From Apostichopus japonicus (lineage: Eukaryota > Echinodermata > Holothuroidea > Aspidochirotida > Stichopodidae), in NCBI RefSeq assembly GCF_037975245.1, contig NC_092563.1, positions 10,941,001 to 11,005,000 on the forward strand: 64,000 bases of DNA, read 5' to 3'. Of the stretch, positions 38,001-53,378 are shown piece by piece (position 1 is the stretch's first letter; each line of letters opens with the position of its first letter). Position numbers and translations under genes: made by a program. Below the pieces are notes generated by a model that saw only the letters and a list, made by a program, of their open reading frames with translations, did no database searches and had not been told where the DNA came from.

Positions 38001-41000
38001 TTGGTATCGCACATTCGATTGATCGGTATCGAACATTCGACTGATCGGTATTGAACATGGATCGATCGATCGATCGGTACCGCACATTCATATTATCGGT
38101 ACCGTTCATTCGATTATTCGGTACCGCACATTCGATTGATTGCTACCGCACATTCGATTGTTCGGTACCGCACATTCGATTGATCGGTATCGAACATTTT
38201 ATTGATCGGTACCGCAGATCCGTTTATCGGTACCGAGCATTCTATTTATCGGTACTGCACATTCGATCTATCGGTGCCGCACATTCGATTTATCGGTACA
38301 GAACATTCGGTTGAGCGGTACGGCACATTCAATTGATCGGTACCGCACATTCATTTCATCGGTACTGCACATTGGATTTTTCTGTACCTCACATTCCATT
38401 GATCGGTACCGCACTTTCGATTGTTCGGTACCGCAAATTCGATTGATCAGTACTGCACTTTCGATTGTTCGGTACTGCACATTCGATTGTACGGTTCCGC
38501 ACATTCGATTGATCGGTAACGCACATTCGATTTTTCGGTACGTCACATTCGATCGTTCGGTACCGCACATTCGATTGTTCGGTGCCGCACATTCGATTGT
38601 TCGGTGCCACACATTCGATTAATAGGTACCAAACATTCCATTTATCGGTACCGCACATTCGATTGATCGGTACCGCACATTATATTGTTCGGTATCGCAC
38701 ATTCGATTGATCGGTACCGCACATTCGATATTTCGGTACGGCACATCCGATTGTTCGGTACCGCACATTCGTTTGATCGGTACCGCACATCCGATTTATC
38801 TGTATCGCACAATCGATTGATCGGTATCGCACATTCCATTTATTTGTATCGCACATTCGATTGATCGAAACCGCACAATCGATTGATCGGTACCGCACAT
38901 TCGATTGTTCGGTACAGCACATTCGATCGATCGGTACCGAATATTCATTTTATCTGTAACGCACATTCGATTGATCGGTATCGAACATTCGATTGATCGG
39001 TACGTCACATTCGATCGATCGGAACCGCACATTCATTTTATCGGTACAGCACATTCGATTGTTCGGTACTGCACATTCGATTGATCGGTACCGCACTTTC
39101 GATTGTTCGGTACCGCACATTCGATTGATCGGTACCGCACATTCGATATTTCGGTACGGCACATTCGATTGTTCGGTACCGCACATTCGATCGATCGGTA
39201 CCGCACATTCCATTTATCGGTATCGCACATCCGATTTATCTGTATCGCACATTCGATTGATCGGTATCGCACATTCCATTTATCGGTATCGCACATTCGA
39301 TTGATCGGTACCGCACATCCGATTTATCTGTATCGCACATTCGATTGATCGGTATCGCACATTCCATTTATCGGTATCGCACATTCGATTGATCGAAACC
39401 GCACATTCTATTGATCGGTACCGCACATTCGATTGATCGGTACCGCACATTCGATCGATCGGTACCGCATATTCATTTTATCTGTACCGCACATTCTATT
39501 GTTCGGTGTCGCACATTCGATTGATCGGTACCGCACATTCGATTGATCGGTTCGGCACATTCGATTGTTCGGTACCGCATATTGATTGATCGGTACCGCA
39601 TATTCGATCGATCGGGACCGTTCATTCGATTGTTCGGTATCGCACATTCGATTGTTCGGTACCGCACATTCGATTGATTGCTACCGCACATTCCATTGAT
39701 CGGTACAGCACATTCGATTGATCGGTATCGAATATTCGATTGATCGGTACCGCACATTCATTTTATCGATACAGCACATTCGATTGTTCGGTACTGCACA
39801 TTCGATTTTTCGGTACCGAACATTCGATTGATCGGTACCGAATATTCGATTGATCGGTACCGCAAATTCGTTTATCGGTACCGAACATTCTATTTATCGG
39901 TACCGCACATTCGATCTATCGGTGCCGCACATTCGATTTATCGGTACCTCACATTCGATTGATCGGTACCGCACATTCGAAATATCGGTAACGATTATTT
40001 GATTGATCGGTACCGCACATTCGATTGCTCGGTATCGCACATTCGATTGATTTGTACCGAACATTCTATTGTTCGGTATCGCACATTAGATTGATCGGTA
40101 CCGCACATTCGATTGTTCGGTATGGCACATTCGATTGTTCGTTGCCGCACATTCGATTGATTGGTACCGCACATCCGATTTATCTGTATCGCACATTCGA
40201 TTGATCGGTATCGCACATTCCATTTATCGGTATCGAACATCCGATTTATCTGTATCGCACATTCGATTGACCGGTATCGCACATTCCATTTATCGGTATC
40301 GCACATTCGATTGATCGGTACCGCACATCCGATTTATCTGTATCGCACATTCGATTTATCGGTATCGCACATTCCATTTATCGGTATCGCACATTCGATT
40401 GATCGGTACCGCACATTCCATTTATCGGTAACGATTATTTGATTGATCGGTACCGCACATTCGATTGCTCGGTATCGCACATTCGATTGATCGGTACCGA
40501 ACATTCGATTGATCGGTATCGAACATCGATCGATCGGTACCGCACATTCGATTGATCGGTACCGCACATTCGATTGTTCGGTACCGCACATTCGATTGAT
40601 TGCTACCGCACATTCGATTGATCGGTAACGCACATACGATTGATCGGTATCGAACATTCGATCGATCGGTACCGCATATTCATTTTATCTGTACCGCACA
40701 TTCTATTGTTCGGTGTCGCACATTCGATTGATCGGTGCCGCACATTCGATTGATCGGTTCGGCACATTCGATTGTTCGGTACCGCATATTGATTGATCGG
40801 TACCGCATATTCGATCGATCGGGACCGGTCATTCGATTGTTCGGTACCGCACATTCGATTGTTCGGTACCGCACATTCGATTGATTGCTACCGCACATTC
40901 CATTGATCGGTACCGCACATTCGATTGATCGATATCGATCATTCGATTGATCGGTACCGCACATTCGATCGATCGGAACCGCACATTCATTTTATTGGTA

Positions 41001-42133
41001 CAGCACATTCGATTGTTCGGTACCGCACATTCGATTGTTCGGTACCGCAAATTCGTTTATCGGTACAGCACATTCTATTTATCGGTACCGCACATTCGAT
41101 CTATCGGTACCGCACATTCGATCGGTGCCGCACATTCGATTTATCGGTACCTCACATTCGATTGATCTTTACCGCACATTCGATTGCTTGGTATCGCACA
41201 TTCGATTGATCGGTATCGAACATTCGGCTGATCGGTATCGAACATGGATCGATCGATCGGTACCGCACATTCATATTATCGGTACCGTTCATTCGATTAT
41301 TCGGTACCGCACATTCGATTGATTGCTACCGCACATTCGATTGTTCGGTACCGCACATTCGATTGATCGGTATCGAACATTTTATTGATCGGTACCGCAC
41401 ATTCGTTTATCGGTACCGAGCATTCTATTTATCGGTACTGCACATTCGATCTATCGGTGCCGCACATTCGATTTATCGGCACAGAACATTCGGTTGAGCG
41501 GTACGGCACATTCGATTGATCGGTACAGCACATTCATTTCATCGGTACTGCACATTGGATTGTTCGGTACCTCACATTCAAATGATCGGTACCGCACTTT
41601 CGATTGTTCGGTACCGCAAATTCGATTGATCGGTAACGCACTTTCGATTTTTCGGTACGTCACATTCGATTGTTCGATACCGCACATTCGATTGTTTGGT
41701 GCCGCACATTCGATTGTTCGGTGCCGCACATTCTATTGTTCGGTATCGCACATTCGATTGATCGGTACAGCAGATTCGATATTTCGGTACGGCACGTCCG
41801 ATTGTTCGGTACCGCACATTCGTTTGATCGGTACCGCACATCCGATTTATCTGTATCGCACAATCGATTGATCGGTATCGCACATTCCAATTATTTGTAT
41901 CGCACATTCGATTGATCGAAACCGCACAATCGATTGATCGGTACCGCACATTCGATTGTTCGGTACCGCACATTCGATCGATCGGTACCGCATATTCATT
42001 TTACCTGTACCGCACATTCGATTGATCGGTATCGAACATTCGATTGATCGGTACCGCACATTCGATCGATCGGAACCGCACATTCATTTTATCGGTACAG
42101 CACATGCGATTGTTCGGTACTGCACATTCGATT
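35026..42133. repeat. ~3.1-3.2-kb higher-order repeat, about 2.3 copies
   Basis: The anchor CATTCATATTATCGG starts at 35026, 38085 and 41268, giving unit lengths of 3059 and 3183. Between the first two units the offset grows in steps from 3059 to 3147 to 3191, that is by 88 and then 44 bases (four and two monomers). Unequal exchange in monomer register would produce this. The third unit is shortened and loses similarity near 42134. Just before the second and third anchors lie short GATC runs. Confidence 0.82.
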
Positions 42134-45100
42134 GCTCGGTATCGCACATTCGATTGATCGGTACCGAATATTCGATTGATCTGTCTTGCAAATTCGTTTA
42201 TCGGTACTAAACATTCTATTTATCGGTACCGCACATTCGATCTATCGGTGCCGCATATTCGATTTATCGGTACCTCACATTCGATTTATCGGTAACGATT
42301 ATTTGATTGATTGGTACCGCACATTCGATTGCTCGTTATCGCACATTCGATTGATCGGTACCGAACATTCGATTGATCCGTACTGCACATTCGATTGATC
42401 GGTACTGCACATTCGATTGATCGGTACCGCACATCCGATTTATCTGTATCCCACATCCGATTTATCTGTATCGCACATTCGATTGATCGGTACCGCACAT
42501 TCGATTTATCGGTACCGCTCATTCGATTGATCGGTACCGCACATTCCATTGTTCGGTATCGCACATTAGATTGATCGGTACCGCACATTCGATTGATCGG
42601 TACCGCACATTTTATTGATCGGTACCGCACATTCGATTGATCGGTATCGAACATTCGATTGATCGGTACCGCACATTCGATCGATCGGAACCGCACATTC
42701 ATTTTATCGGTACAGCACATTCGATTGTTCGGTACTGCACATTCGATTGATCGGTACCTCACATTCGATTGTTCGGTATCGCAAATCCTATTGATAGGTA
42801 CCGCATATTTGATTGATCGGTACCGCATATTCGTTTATCGGTACGGCACATTCGATTGATCGGTACCACACATTCGATTTATCGGTACCGCACATTTATT
42901 TTATCGGAACTGCACATTCGATTGTTCGGTACCTCACATTCGATTGATCGGTACCGCACTTTCGATTGCTCGGTACCGCACATTCCATTGATCGGTACTG
43001 CACATTCGATTGATCGGTACTGCACTTTCGATTGTACGGTACCGCACATTCGATTGATCGGTAACGCACAATCGATTTTTCTGTACGTCACATTCGATTG
43101 TTCGGTACCGCACATTCATTTTATCGGTACCGCATATTCGATTGTTCGGTGCCGCACATTTGATTTATCGGTAAGGAACATTATATTTATTGGTACCGCA
43201 AATTCGATTTATCGGTTCCGCACATTCGATTAAGAGGTACCAAACATTCGATTTATCAGTACCGCACATTCTATTGATCGGTACCGCACATTCGATTGTT
43301 CGGTATCTGACATTCGATTGATCGTTACCGCACATTCTATATTTCGGTATCGCACATTCCACTGTTCGGTACCGCACATTCGATTGATCGGTACCGCACA
43401 TCCGATTTATCTGTATCGCACATCCGATTGATCGGTATCGCACATTCGATTGATCGGTACCGCACATTCGATTTATCGGTACCGCTCATTCGATTGATTG
43501 GTACCGCACATTCCATTGTTCGGTATCGCACATTCGATTGATCGGTACCGCACATTCGATTGATCGGTACCGCACATCCGATTTATCTCTATCGCACATT
43601 CGATTGATCGGTATCGCACATTCGATTGATCGGTACCGCACATTCGATTTATCGGTACCGCTCATTCGATTGATCGGTACCGCACATTCCATTGTTCGGT
43701 ATCGCACATTCGATTGATCGGTACCGCACATTCGATTGATCGGTACCGCACATCCGATTTATCTGTATCGCACATTCGATTGATCGGTATCGCACATTCC
43801 ATTTATCGGTATCGCACATTCGATTGATCGGTACCGCACATTCTATTGATCGGTACCGCACATTCGATCGATCGGTACCGCATATTCATTTTATCTGTAC
43901 CGCACATTCGATTGTTCGGTGTCGCACATTCGATTGATCGGTACCGAACATTCGATTGATCGGTTCGGCACATTCGATTGTTCGGTACCGCATATTGATT
44001 GATCGGTACCGCATATTCGATCGATCGGTACAAGTCATTCTATTATTCGGTATCTCACATTCGATTGTTCGGTACCGCACATTCGATTGATTGCTACCGC
44101 ACATTTCATTGATCGGTACCGCACATTCGATTGATCGGTATCGAAGATTCGATTAATCGGTACCGCACATTCGATTGATCGGTACCTCACATTCGATTGA
44201 TCGGTACCACACATTCGATTGTTCGGTAACGATTATTTGATTGATCGGTACCGCACATTCGATTGCTCGGTATCGCACATTCGATTGATCGGTATCGAAC
44301 ATTCTATTGTTCGGTATCGCACATTAGATTGATCGGTACCGCACATTCGATTGTTCGGTATGGCACATTCGATTGTTCGGTACCGCACATTCGATTGATC
44401 GGTACCGCACATCCGATTTATCTGTATCGCACATTCGATTGATCGGTATCGCACATTCCATTTATCGGTATCGAACATCCGATTTATCTGTATCGCACAT
44501 TCGATTTATCGGTATCGCACATTCCATTTATCGGTATCGCACATTCGATTGATCGGTACCGCACATCCGATTTATCTGTATCGCACATTCGATTGATCGG
44601 TATCGCACATTCCATTTATCGGTAACGATTATTTGATTGATCGGTACCGCACATTCGATTGCTCGGTATCGCACATTCGATTGATCGGTACCGAACATTC
44701 GATTGATCGGTATCGAACATCGATCGATCGGTACCGCACATTCGATTGATCGGTACCGCACATTCGATTGATCGGTACCGCACATTCGATTGATCGGTAC
44801 CGCACATTCGATCGATCGGTACCGCATATTCATTTTATCTGTACCGCACATTCGATTGTTCGGTGTCGCATATTCGATTGATCGGTACCGCACATTCGAT
44901 TGATCGGTTCGGCACATTCGATTGTTCGGTACCGCATATTGATTGATCCTTACCGCATATTCGATCGATCGGTACAAGTCATTCTATTATTCGGTATCGA
45001 ACATTCGATTGTTCGGTACCGCACATTCGATTGATTGCTACCGCACATTCCATTGATCGGTACCGCACATTCGATTGATCGGTATCGAACATTCGATTGA

Positions 45101-48100
45101 TCGGTACCGAACATTCGATTTGATCGGTACCGCAAATTCGTTTATCGGTACCGAACATTCTATTTATCGGTACTGCACATTCGATCTATCGGTACCGCAC
45201 ATTCGATATTTCGGTACGGCACATTCGATTGTTCGGTACCGCACATTCGATTGATCGGTACCGCACATCCTATTTATCTGTATCGCACATTCGATTGATC
45301 GGTATTGCACATTCCATGTATCGGTATCGCACATTCGATTGATCGAAACCGCACATTCGATTGATCGGTACCGCATATTCATTTTATCTGTACCGCACAT
45401 TCGATTGATCGGTAACGCACAATCGATTTTTCGGTACGTCACATTCGATTGTTCGGTACCGCACATTCATTTTATCGGTACCGCACATTCGATTGTTCGG
45501 TGCCGCACATTCGATTTATCGGTAAGGAACATTATATTTATTGGTACCGCAAATTCGATTTATCGGTTCCGCACATTCGATTAAGAGGTACCAAACATTC
45601 GATTTATCAGTACCGCACATTCGATTGATCGGTACCGCACATTCGATTGATCGGTACCGCACATCCGATTTATCTGTATCGCACATTCGATTGATCGGTA
45701 TCGCACATTCGATTGATCGGTACCGCACATTCGATTTATCGGTACCGCTCATTCGATTGATCGGTACCGCACATTCCATTGTTCGGTATCACACATTCGA
45801 TTGATCGGTACCGCACATTCGATTGATCGGTACGGCACATTCCATTGTTCGGTACCGCAAATTCGATTGATCGGTAACGCACAATCGAATTTTCGGTACG
45901 TCACATTCGATTGTTCGGTACCGCACATTCATTTTATCGGTACCGCACATTCGATTGTTCGGTGCCGCACATTCGATTTATCGGTAAGGAACATTATATT
46001 TATTGGTACCGCAAATTCGATTTATCGGTTCCGCACATTCGATTAAGAGGTACCAAACATTCGATTTATCAGTACCGCACATTCTATTGATCGGTACCGC
46101 ACATTCTATATTTCGGTATCGCACATTCGATTGTTCGGTACCGCACATTCGATTGATCGGTACCGCACATCCGATTTATCTGTATCGCACATCCGATTGA
46201 TCGGTATCGCACATTCGATTGATCGGTACCGCACATTCGATTTATCGGTATCGCACATTCGATTGATCGAAACCGCACATTCGATTGATCGGTACCGCAC
46301 ATTCGATTGATCGGTACCGCACATTCGATCGATCGGTACCGCATATTCATTTATCTGTACCGCACATTCGATTGTTCGGTGTCGCACATTCGATCGATCG
46401 GTACCGCACATTCGATTGATCGGTACCGCATATTGATTGATCCTTACCGCATATTCGATCGATCGGTACAAGTCATTCTATTATTCGGTATCGAACATTC
46501 GATTGTTCGGTACCGCACATTCGATTAATTGCTACCGCACATTCCATTGATCGGTACCGCACATTCGATTGATCGGTATCGAACATTCGATTGATCGGTA
46601 CCGAACATTCGATTTGATCGGTACCGCAAATTCGTTTATCGGTACCGAACATTCTATTTATCGGTACTGCACATTCGATCTATCGGTACCGCACATTCGA
46701 TATTTCGGTACGGCACATTCGATTGTTCGGTACCGCACATTCGATTGATCGGTACCGCACATCCTATTTATCTGTATCGCACATTCGATTGATCGGTATT
46801 GCACATTCCATGTATCGGTATCGCACATTCGATTGATCGAAACCGCACATTCGATTGATCGGTACCGCATATTCATTTTATCTGTACCGCACATTCGATT
46901 GTTCGGTATCGCACATTCGATTGATCGGTACCGCACATTCCATTGATCTGTTCGGAACATTCGATTGTTCGGTACCGCATATTGATTGATCGGTATCGAA
47001 CATTCGATTGATCGGTACCGCACATTCGATCGATCGGTACCGCTCATTCGATTGTTCGGTATTGCACATTCGATTGTTCGGTACCGCACATTCGATTGAT
47101 CGGTACCACACATTCGATTTATCGGTACCGCACATTTATTTTATCGGAACTGCACATTCGATTGTTCGGTACCTCACATTCGATTGATCGGTACCGTACT
47201 TTCGATTGTTCGGTACCGCACATTCCATTGATCGGTACTGCACATTCGATTGATCGGTACTGCACTTTCGATTGTACGGTACCGCACATTCGATTGATCG
47301 GTAACGCACAATCGATTTTTCGGTACGTCACATTCGATTGTTCGGTACCGCACATTCATTTTATCGGTACCGCACATTCGATTGTTCGGTGCCGCACATT
47401 CGATTTATCGGTAAGGAACATTATATTTATTGGTACCGCAAATTCGATTTATCGGTTCCGCACATTCGATTAAGAGGTACCAAACATTCGATTTATCAGT
47501 ACCGCACATTCTATTGATCGGTACCGCACATTCGATTGTTCGGTATCTCACATTCGATTGATCGGTACCGCACATTCTATATTTCGGTATCGCACATTCG
47601 ATTGTTCGGTACCGCACATTCGATTGATCGGTACCGCACATCCGATTTATCTGTATCGCACATCCGATTGATCGGTATCGCACATTCGATTGATCGGTAC
47701 CGCACATTCGATTTATCGGTACCGCTCATTCGATTGATCGGTACCGCACATTCCATTGTTCGGTATCGCACATTCGATTGATCGGTACCGCACATTCGAT
47801 TGATCGGTACCGCACATCCGATTTATCTCTATCGCACATTCGATTGATCGGTATCGCACATTCCATTTATCGGTATCGCACATTCGATTGATCGGTACCG
47901 CACATTCGATTGATCGGTACCGCACATTCTATTGATCGGTACCGCACATTCGATCGATCGGTACCGCATATTCATTTTATCTGTACCGCACATTCGATTG
48001 TTCGGTGTCGCACATTCGATTGATCGGTACCGCACATTCGATTGATCGGTTCGGCACATTCGATTGTTCGGTACCGCATATTGATTGATCGGTACCGCAT

Positions 48101-51100
48101 ATTCGATCGATCGGTACAAGTCATTCTATTATTCGGTATCTCACATTCGATTGTTCGGTACCGCACATTCGATTGATTGCTACCGCACATTCCATTGATC
48201 AGTACCGCACATTCGATTGATCGGTATCGAACATTCGATTGATCGGTACCGAACATTCGATTTGATCGGTACCGCAAATTCGTTTATCGGTACCGAACAT
48301 TCTATTTATCGGTACCGCACATTCGATCTATCGGTACCGCACATTCGATATTTCGGTACGGCACATTCGATTGTTCGGTACCGCACATTCGATTGATCGG
48401 TACCGCACATCCTATTTATCTGTATCGCACATTCGATTGATCGGTATTGCACATTCCATGTATCGGTATCGCACATTCGATTGATCGAAACCGCACATTC
48501 GATTGATCGGTACCGCATATTCATTTTATCTGTACCGCACATTCGATTGATCGGTAACGCACAATCGATTTTTCGGTACGTCACATTCGATTGTTCGGTA
48601 CCGCACATTCATTTTATCGGTACCACACATTCGATTGTTCGGTGCCGCACATTCGATTGATCGGTAAGGAACATTATATTTATTGGTACCGCAAATTCGA
48701 TTTATCGGTTCCGCACATTCGATTAAGAGGTACCAAACATTCGATTTATCAGTTCCGCACATTCGATTGATCGGTACCGCACATTCGATTGATCGGTACC
48801 GCACATCCGATTTATCTGTATCGCACATCCGATTGATCGGTATCGCACATTCGATTGATCGGTACCGCACATTCGATTTATCGGTACCGCTCATTCGATT
48901 GATCGGTATCGCACATTCCATTGTTCGGTATCACACATTCGATTGATCGGTATCGAACATTCGATTGATCGGTACCGAACATTCGATTTGATCGGTACCG
49001 CAAATTCGTTTATCGGTACCGAACATTCTATTTATCGGTACCGCACATTCGATCTATCGGTACCGCACATTCGATATTTCGGTACGGCACATTCGATTGT
49101 TCGGTACCGCACATTCGATTGATCGGTACCGCACATCCTATTTATCTGTATCGCACATTCGATTGATCGGTATTGCACATTCCATGTATCGGTATCGCAC
49201 ATTCGATTGATCGAAACCGCACATTCGATTGATCGGTACCGCATATTCATTTTATCTGTACTGCACATTCGATTGTTCGGTAACGCACAATCGATTTTTC
49301 GGTACGTCACATTCGATTGTTCGGTACCGCACATTCATTTTATCGGTACCACACATTCGATTGTTCGATGCCGCACATTCGATTTATCGGTAAGGAACAT
49401 TATATTTATTGGTACCGCAAATTCGATTTATCGGTTCCGCACATTCGATTAAGAGGTACCAAACATTCGATTTATCAGTACCGCACATTCGATTGATCGG
49501 TACCGCACATTCGATTGATCGGTACCGCACATCCGATTTATCTGTATCGCACATCCGATTGATCGGTATCGCACATTCGATTAATCGGTACCGCACATTC
49601 GATTTATCGGTACCGCTCATTCGATTGATCGGTACCGCACATTCCATTGTTCGGTATCACACATTCGATTGATCGGTACCGCACATTCGATTGATCGGTA
49701 CGGCACATTCCATTGTTCGGTACCGCACATTCGATTGATCGGTAACGCACATTCGATTTTTCGGTACGTCACATTCGATTGTTCGGTACCGCACATTCAT
49801 TTTATCGGTACCGCACATTCGATTGTTCGGTGCCGCACATTCGATTTATCGGTAAGGAACATTATATTTATTGGTACCGCAAATTCGATTTATCGGTTCC
49901 GCACATTCGATTAAGAGGTACCAAACATTCGATTTATCAGTACCGCACATTCTATTGATCGGTACCGCACATTCGATTGTTCGGTATCTCACATTCGATT
50001 GATCGGTACCGCACATTCTATATTTCGGTATCGCACATTCGATTGTTCGGTACCGCACATTCGATTGATCGGTACCGCTCATTCGATTGATCGGTACCGC
50101 ACATTCCATTGTTCGGTATCGCACATTCGATTGATCGGTACTGCACATTCGATTGATCGGTACCGCACATCCGATTTATCTGTATCGCACATCCGATTGA
50201 TCGGTATCGCACATTCGATTGATCGGTACCGCACATTCGATTTATCGGTACCGCTCATTCGATTGATCGGTACCGCACATTCCATTGTTCGGTATCGCAC
50301 ATTCGATTGATCGGTACCGCACATTCGATTGATCCGTACCGCACATCCGATTTATCTCTATCGCACATTCGATTGATCGGTATCGCACATTCCATTTATC
50401 GGTATCGCACATTCGATTGATCGAAACCGCACATTCGATTGATCGGTACCGCACATTCGATTGATCGGTACCGCACATTCGATCGATCGGTACCGCATAT
50501 TGATCTATCTGTACCGCACATTCGATTGTTCGGTGTCGCACATTCGATTGATCGGTACCGCACATTCGATTGATCGGTTCGGCACATTCGATTGTTCGGT
50601 ACCGCATATTGATTGATCGGTACCGCATATTCGATCGATCGGTACAAGTCATTCTATTATTCGGTATCGAACATTCGATTGTTCGGTACCGCACATTTGA
50701 TTAATTGCTACCGCACATTCCATTGATCGGTACCGCACATTCGATTAATCGGTATCGAACATTCGATTGATCGGTACCGAACATTCGATTGATCGGTACC
50801 GCACATTCGATTGATCGGTATCGAACATTCTATTTATCGGTACCGCACATTCGATCTATCGGTACCGCACATTCGATATTTCGGTACGGCACATTCGATT
50901 GTTCGGTACCGCACATTCGATTGATCGGTACCGCACATCCTATTTATCTGTATCGCTCATTCGATTGATCGGTATTGCACATTCCATGTATCGGTATCGC
51001 ACATTCGATTGATCGAAACCGCACATTCGATTGATCGGTACCGCATATTCATTTTATCTGTACCGCACATTCGATTGATCGGTAACGCACAATCGATTTT

Positions 51101-53378
51101 TCGGTACGTCACATTCGATTGTTCGGTACCGCACATTCATTTTATCGGTACCGCACATTCGATTGTTCGGTGCCGCACATTCGATTTATCGGTAAGGAAC
51201 ATTATATTTATTGGTACCGCAAATTCGATTTATCGGTTCCGCACATTCGATTAAGAGGTACCAAACATTCGATTTATCAGTACCGCACATTCGATTGATC
51301 GGTACCGCACATTCGATTGATCGGTACCGCACATCCGATTTATCTGTATCGCACATCCGATTGATCGGTATCGCACATTCGATTGATCGGTACCGCACAT
51401 TCGATTTATCGGTACCGCTCATTCGATTGATCGGTACCGCACATTCCATTGTTCGGTACGGCACATTCCATTGTTCGGTACCGCAAATTCGATTGATCGG
51501 TAACGCACATTCGATTTTTCGGTACGTCACATTCGATTGTTCGGTACCGCACATTCATTTTATCGGTACCGCACATTCGATTGTTCGGTGCCGCACATTC
51601 GATTTATCGGTAAGGAACATTATATTTATTGGTACCGCAAATTCGATTTATCGGTTCCGCACATTCGATTAAGAGGTACCAAACATTCGATTTATCAGTA
51701 CCGCACATTCTATTGATCGGTACCGCACATTCGATTGTTCGGTATCTCACATTCGATTGATCGGTACCGCACATTCTATATTTCGGTATCGCACATTCGA
51801 TTGTTCGGTACCGCACATTCGATTGATCGGTACCGCACATCCGATTTATCTGTATCTCACATCCGATTGATCGGTATCGCACATTCGATTGATCGGTACC
51901 GCACATTCGATTTATCGGTACCGCTCATTCGATTGATCGGTACCGCACATTCCATTGTTCGGTATCGCACATTCGATTGATCGGTACCGCACATTCGATT
52001 GATCGGTACCGCACATCCGATTTATCTGTATCGCACATTCGATTGATCGGTATCGCACATTCCATTTATCGGTATCGCACATTCGATTGATCGAAACCGC
52101 ACATTCGATTGATCGGTACCGCACATTCGATTGATCGGTACCGCACATTCGATCGATCGGTACCGCATATTCATTTATCTGTACCGCACATTCGATTGTT
52201 CGGTGTCGCACATTCGATTGATCGGTACCGCACATTCGATTGATCGGTTCGGCACATTCGATTGTTCGGTACCGCATATTGATTGATCGGTACCGCATAT
52301 TCGATCGATCGGTACAAGTCATTCTATTATTCGGTATCGAACATTCGATTGTTCGGTACCGCACATTCGATTAATTGCTACCGCACATTCCATTGATCGG
52401 TACCGCACATTCGATTGATCGGTACCGCACATTCGATATTTCGGTACGGCACATCCGAATGTTCGGTACCGCACATTCGATTGATCGGTACCGCACATCC
52501 GATTTATCTGTATCGCACAATCGATTGATCGGTATCGCACATTCCATTTATTTATATCGCACATTCGATTGATCGAAACCGCACATTCGATTGATCGGTA
52601 TCGCACATTCGATAGATCGGTACCGCAAATTCGATTAATCGGTACCGCACATTCATTTTACCGGTACTGCACATTCGATTGATCGGTAACGAACATTCGA
52701 TTGATCGGTTCGGAACATTCGATTGTTCGGTACCGCATATTGATTGATCGGTATCGAACATTCTATTGATCGGTACCGCACATTCGATCGATCGATACCG
52801 CTCATTCGATTGTTCGGTATTGCACATTCGATTGATCGGTACCGCACATTCTATTGATCGGTACCCCACATTCGATTGATCGGTATCGCACATTCGATTG
52901 ATCGGTATCGAACATTCGACTGATCGGTATCGAACATCGATCGATCGATCGGTACCGCACATTTATTTTGTCGGAACTGCACATTCGATTGTTCGGTACC
53001 TCACATTCGATTGATCGGTACCGCACTTTCGATTGTTCGGTACCGCACATTCCATTGATCGGTACTGCACATTCGATTGATCGGTACTGCACTTTCGATT
53101 GTACGGTACCGCACATTCGATTGATCGGTAACGCACAATCGATTTTTCGGTACGTCACATTCGATTGTTCGGTACCGCACATTCGATTTATCGGTAAGGA
53201 ACATTATATTTATTGGTACCGCAAATTTGATTGATCGGTACCGCACATTCGTTTATCGGTACGGCACATTCGATTGATCGGTACCGCACATTCGATTGTT
53301 CGGTACCGCACATTTATTTTATCGGAACTGCACATTCGATTGTTTGGTACCTCACATTCGATTGATCGGTACCGCACT
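42134..53378. repeat. Array segment sharing a marker block at variable spacing
   Basis: A marker of three monomers (TAAGGAACATTATATTTATT, then TTATCGGTTCCGC, then GATTAAGAGGTACC) starts at about 43172, 45523, 45985, 47412, 48665, 49391, 49853, 51193 and 51611. Spacings of 462 (twice), 726 and 418 are exact multiples of 22. Larger offsets that relate longer stretches are 4240 (42856 and 47096), 3142 and 1802. The segment looks like a patchwork of overlapping duplications rather than one clean unit. No gene is present. Confidence 0.78.
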
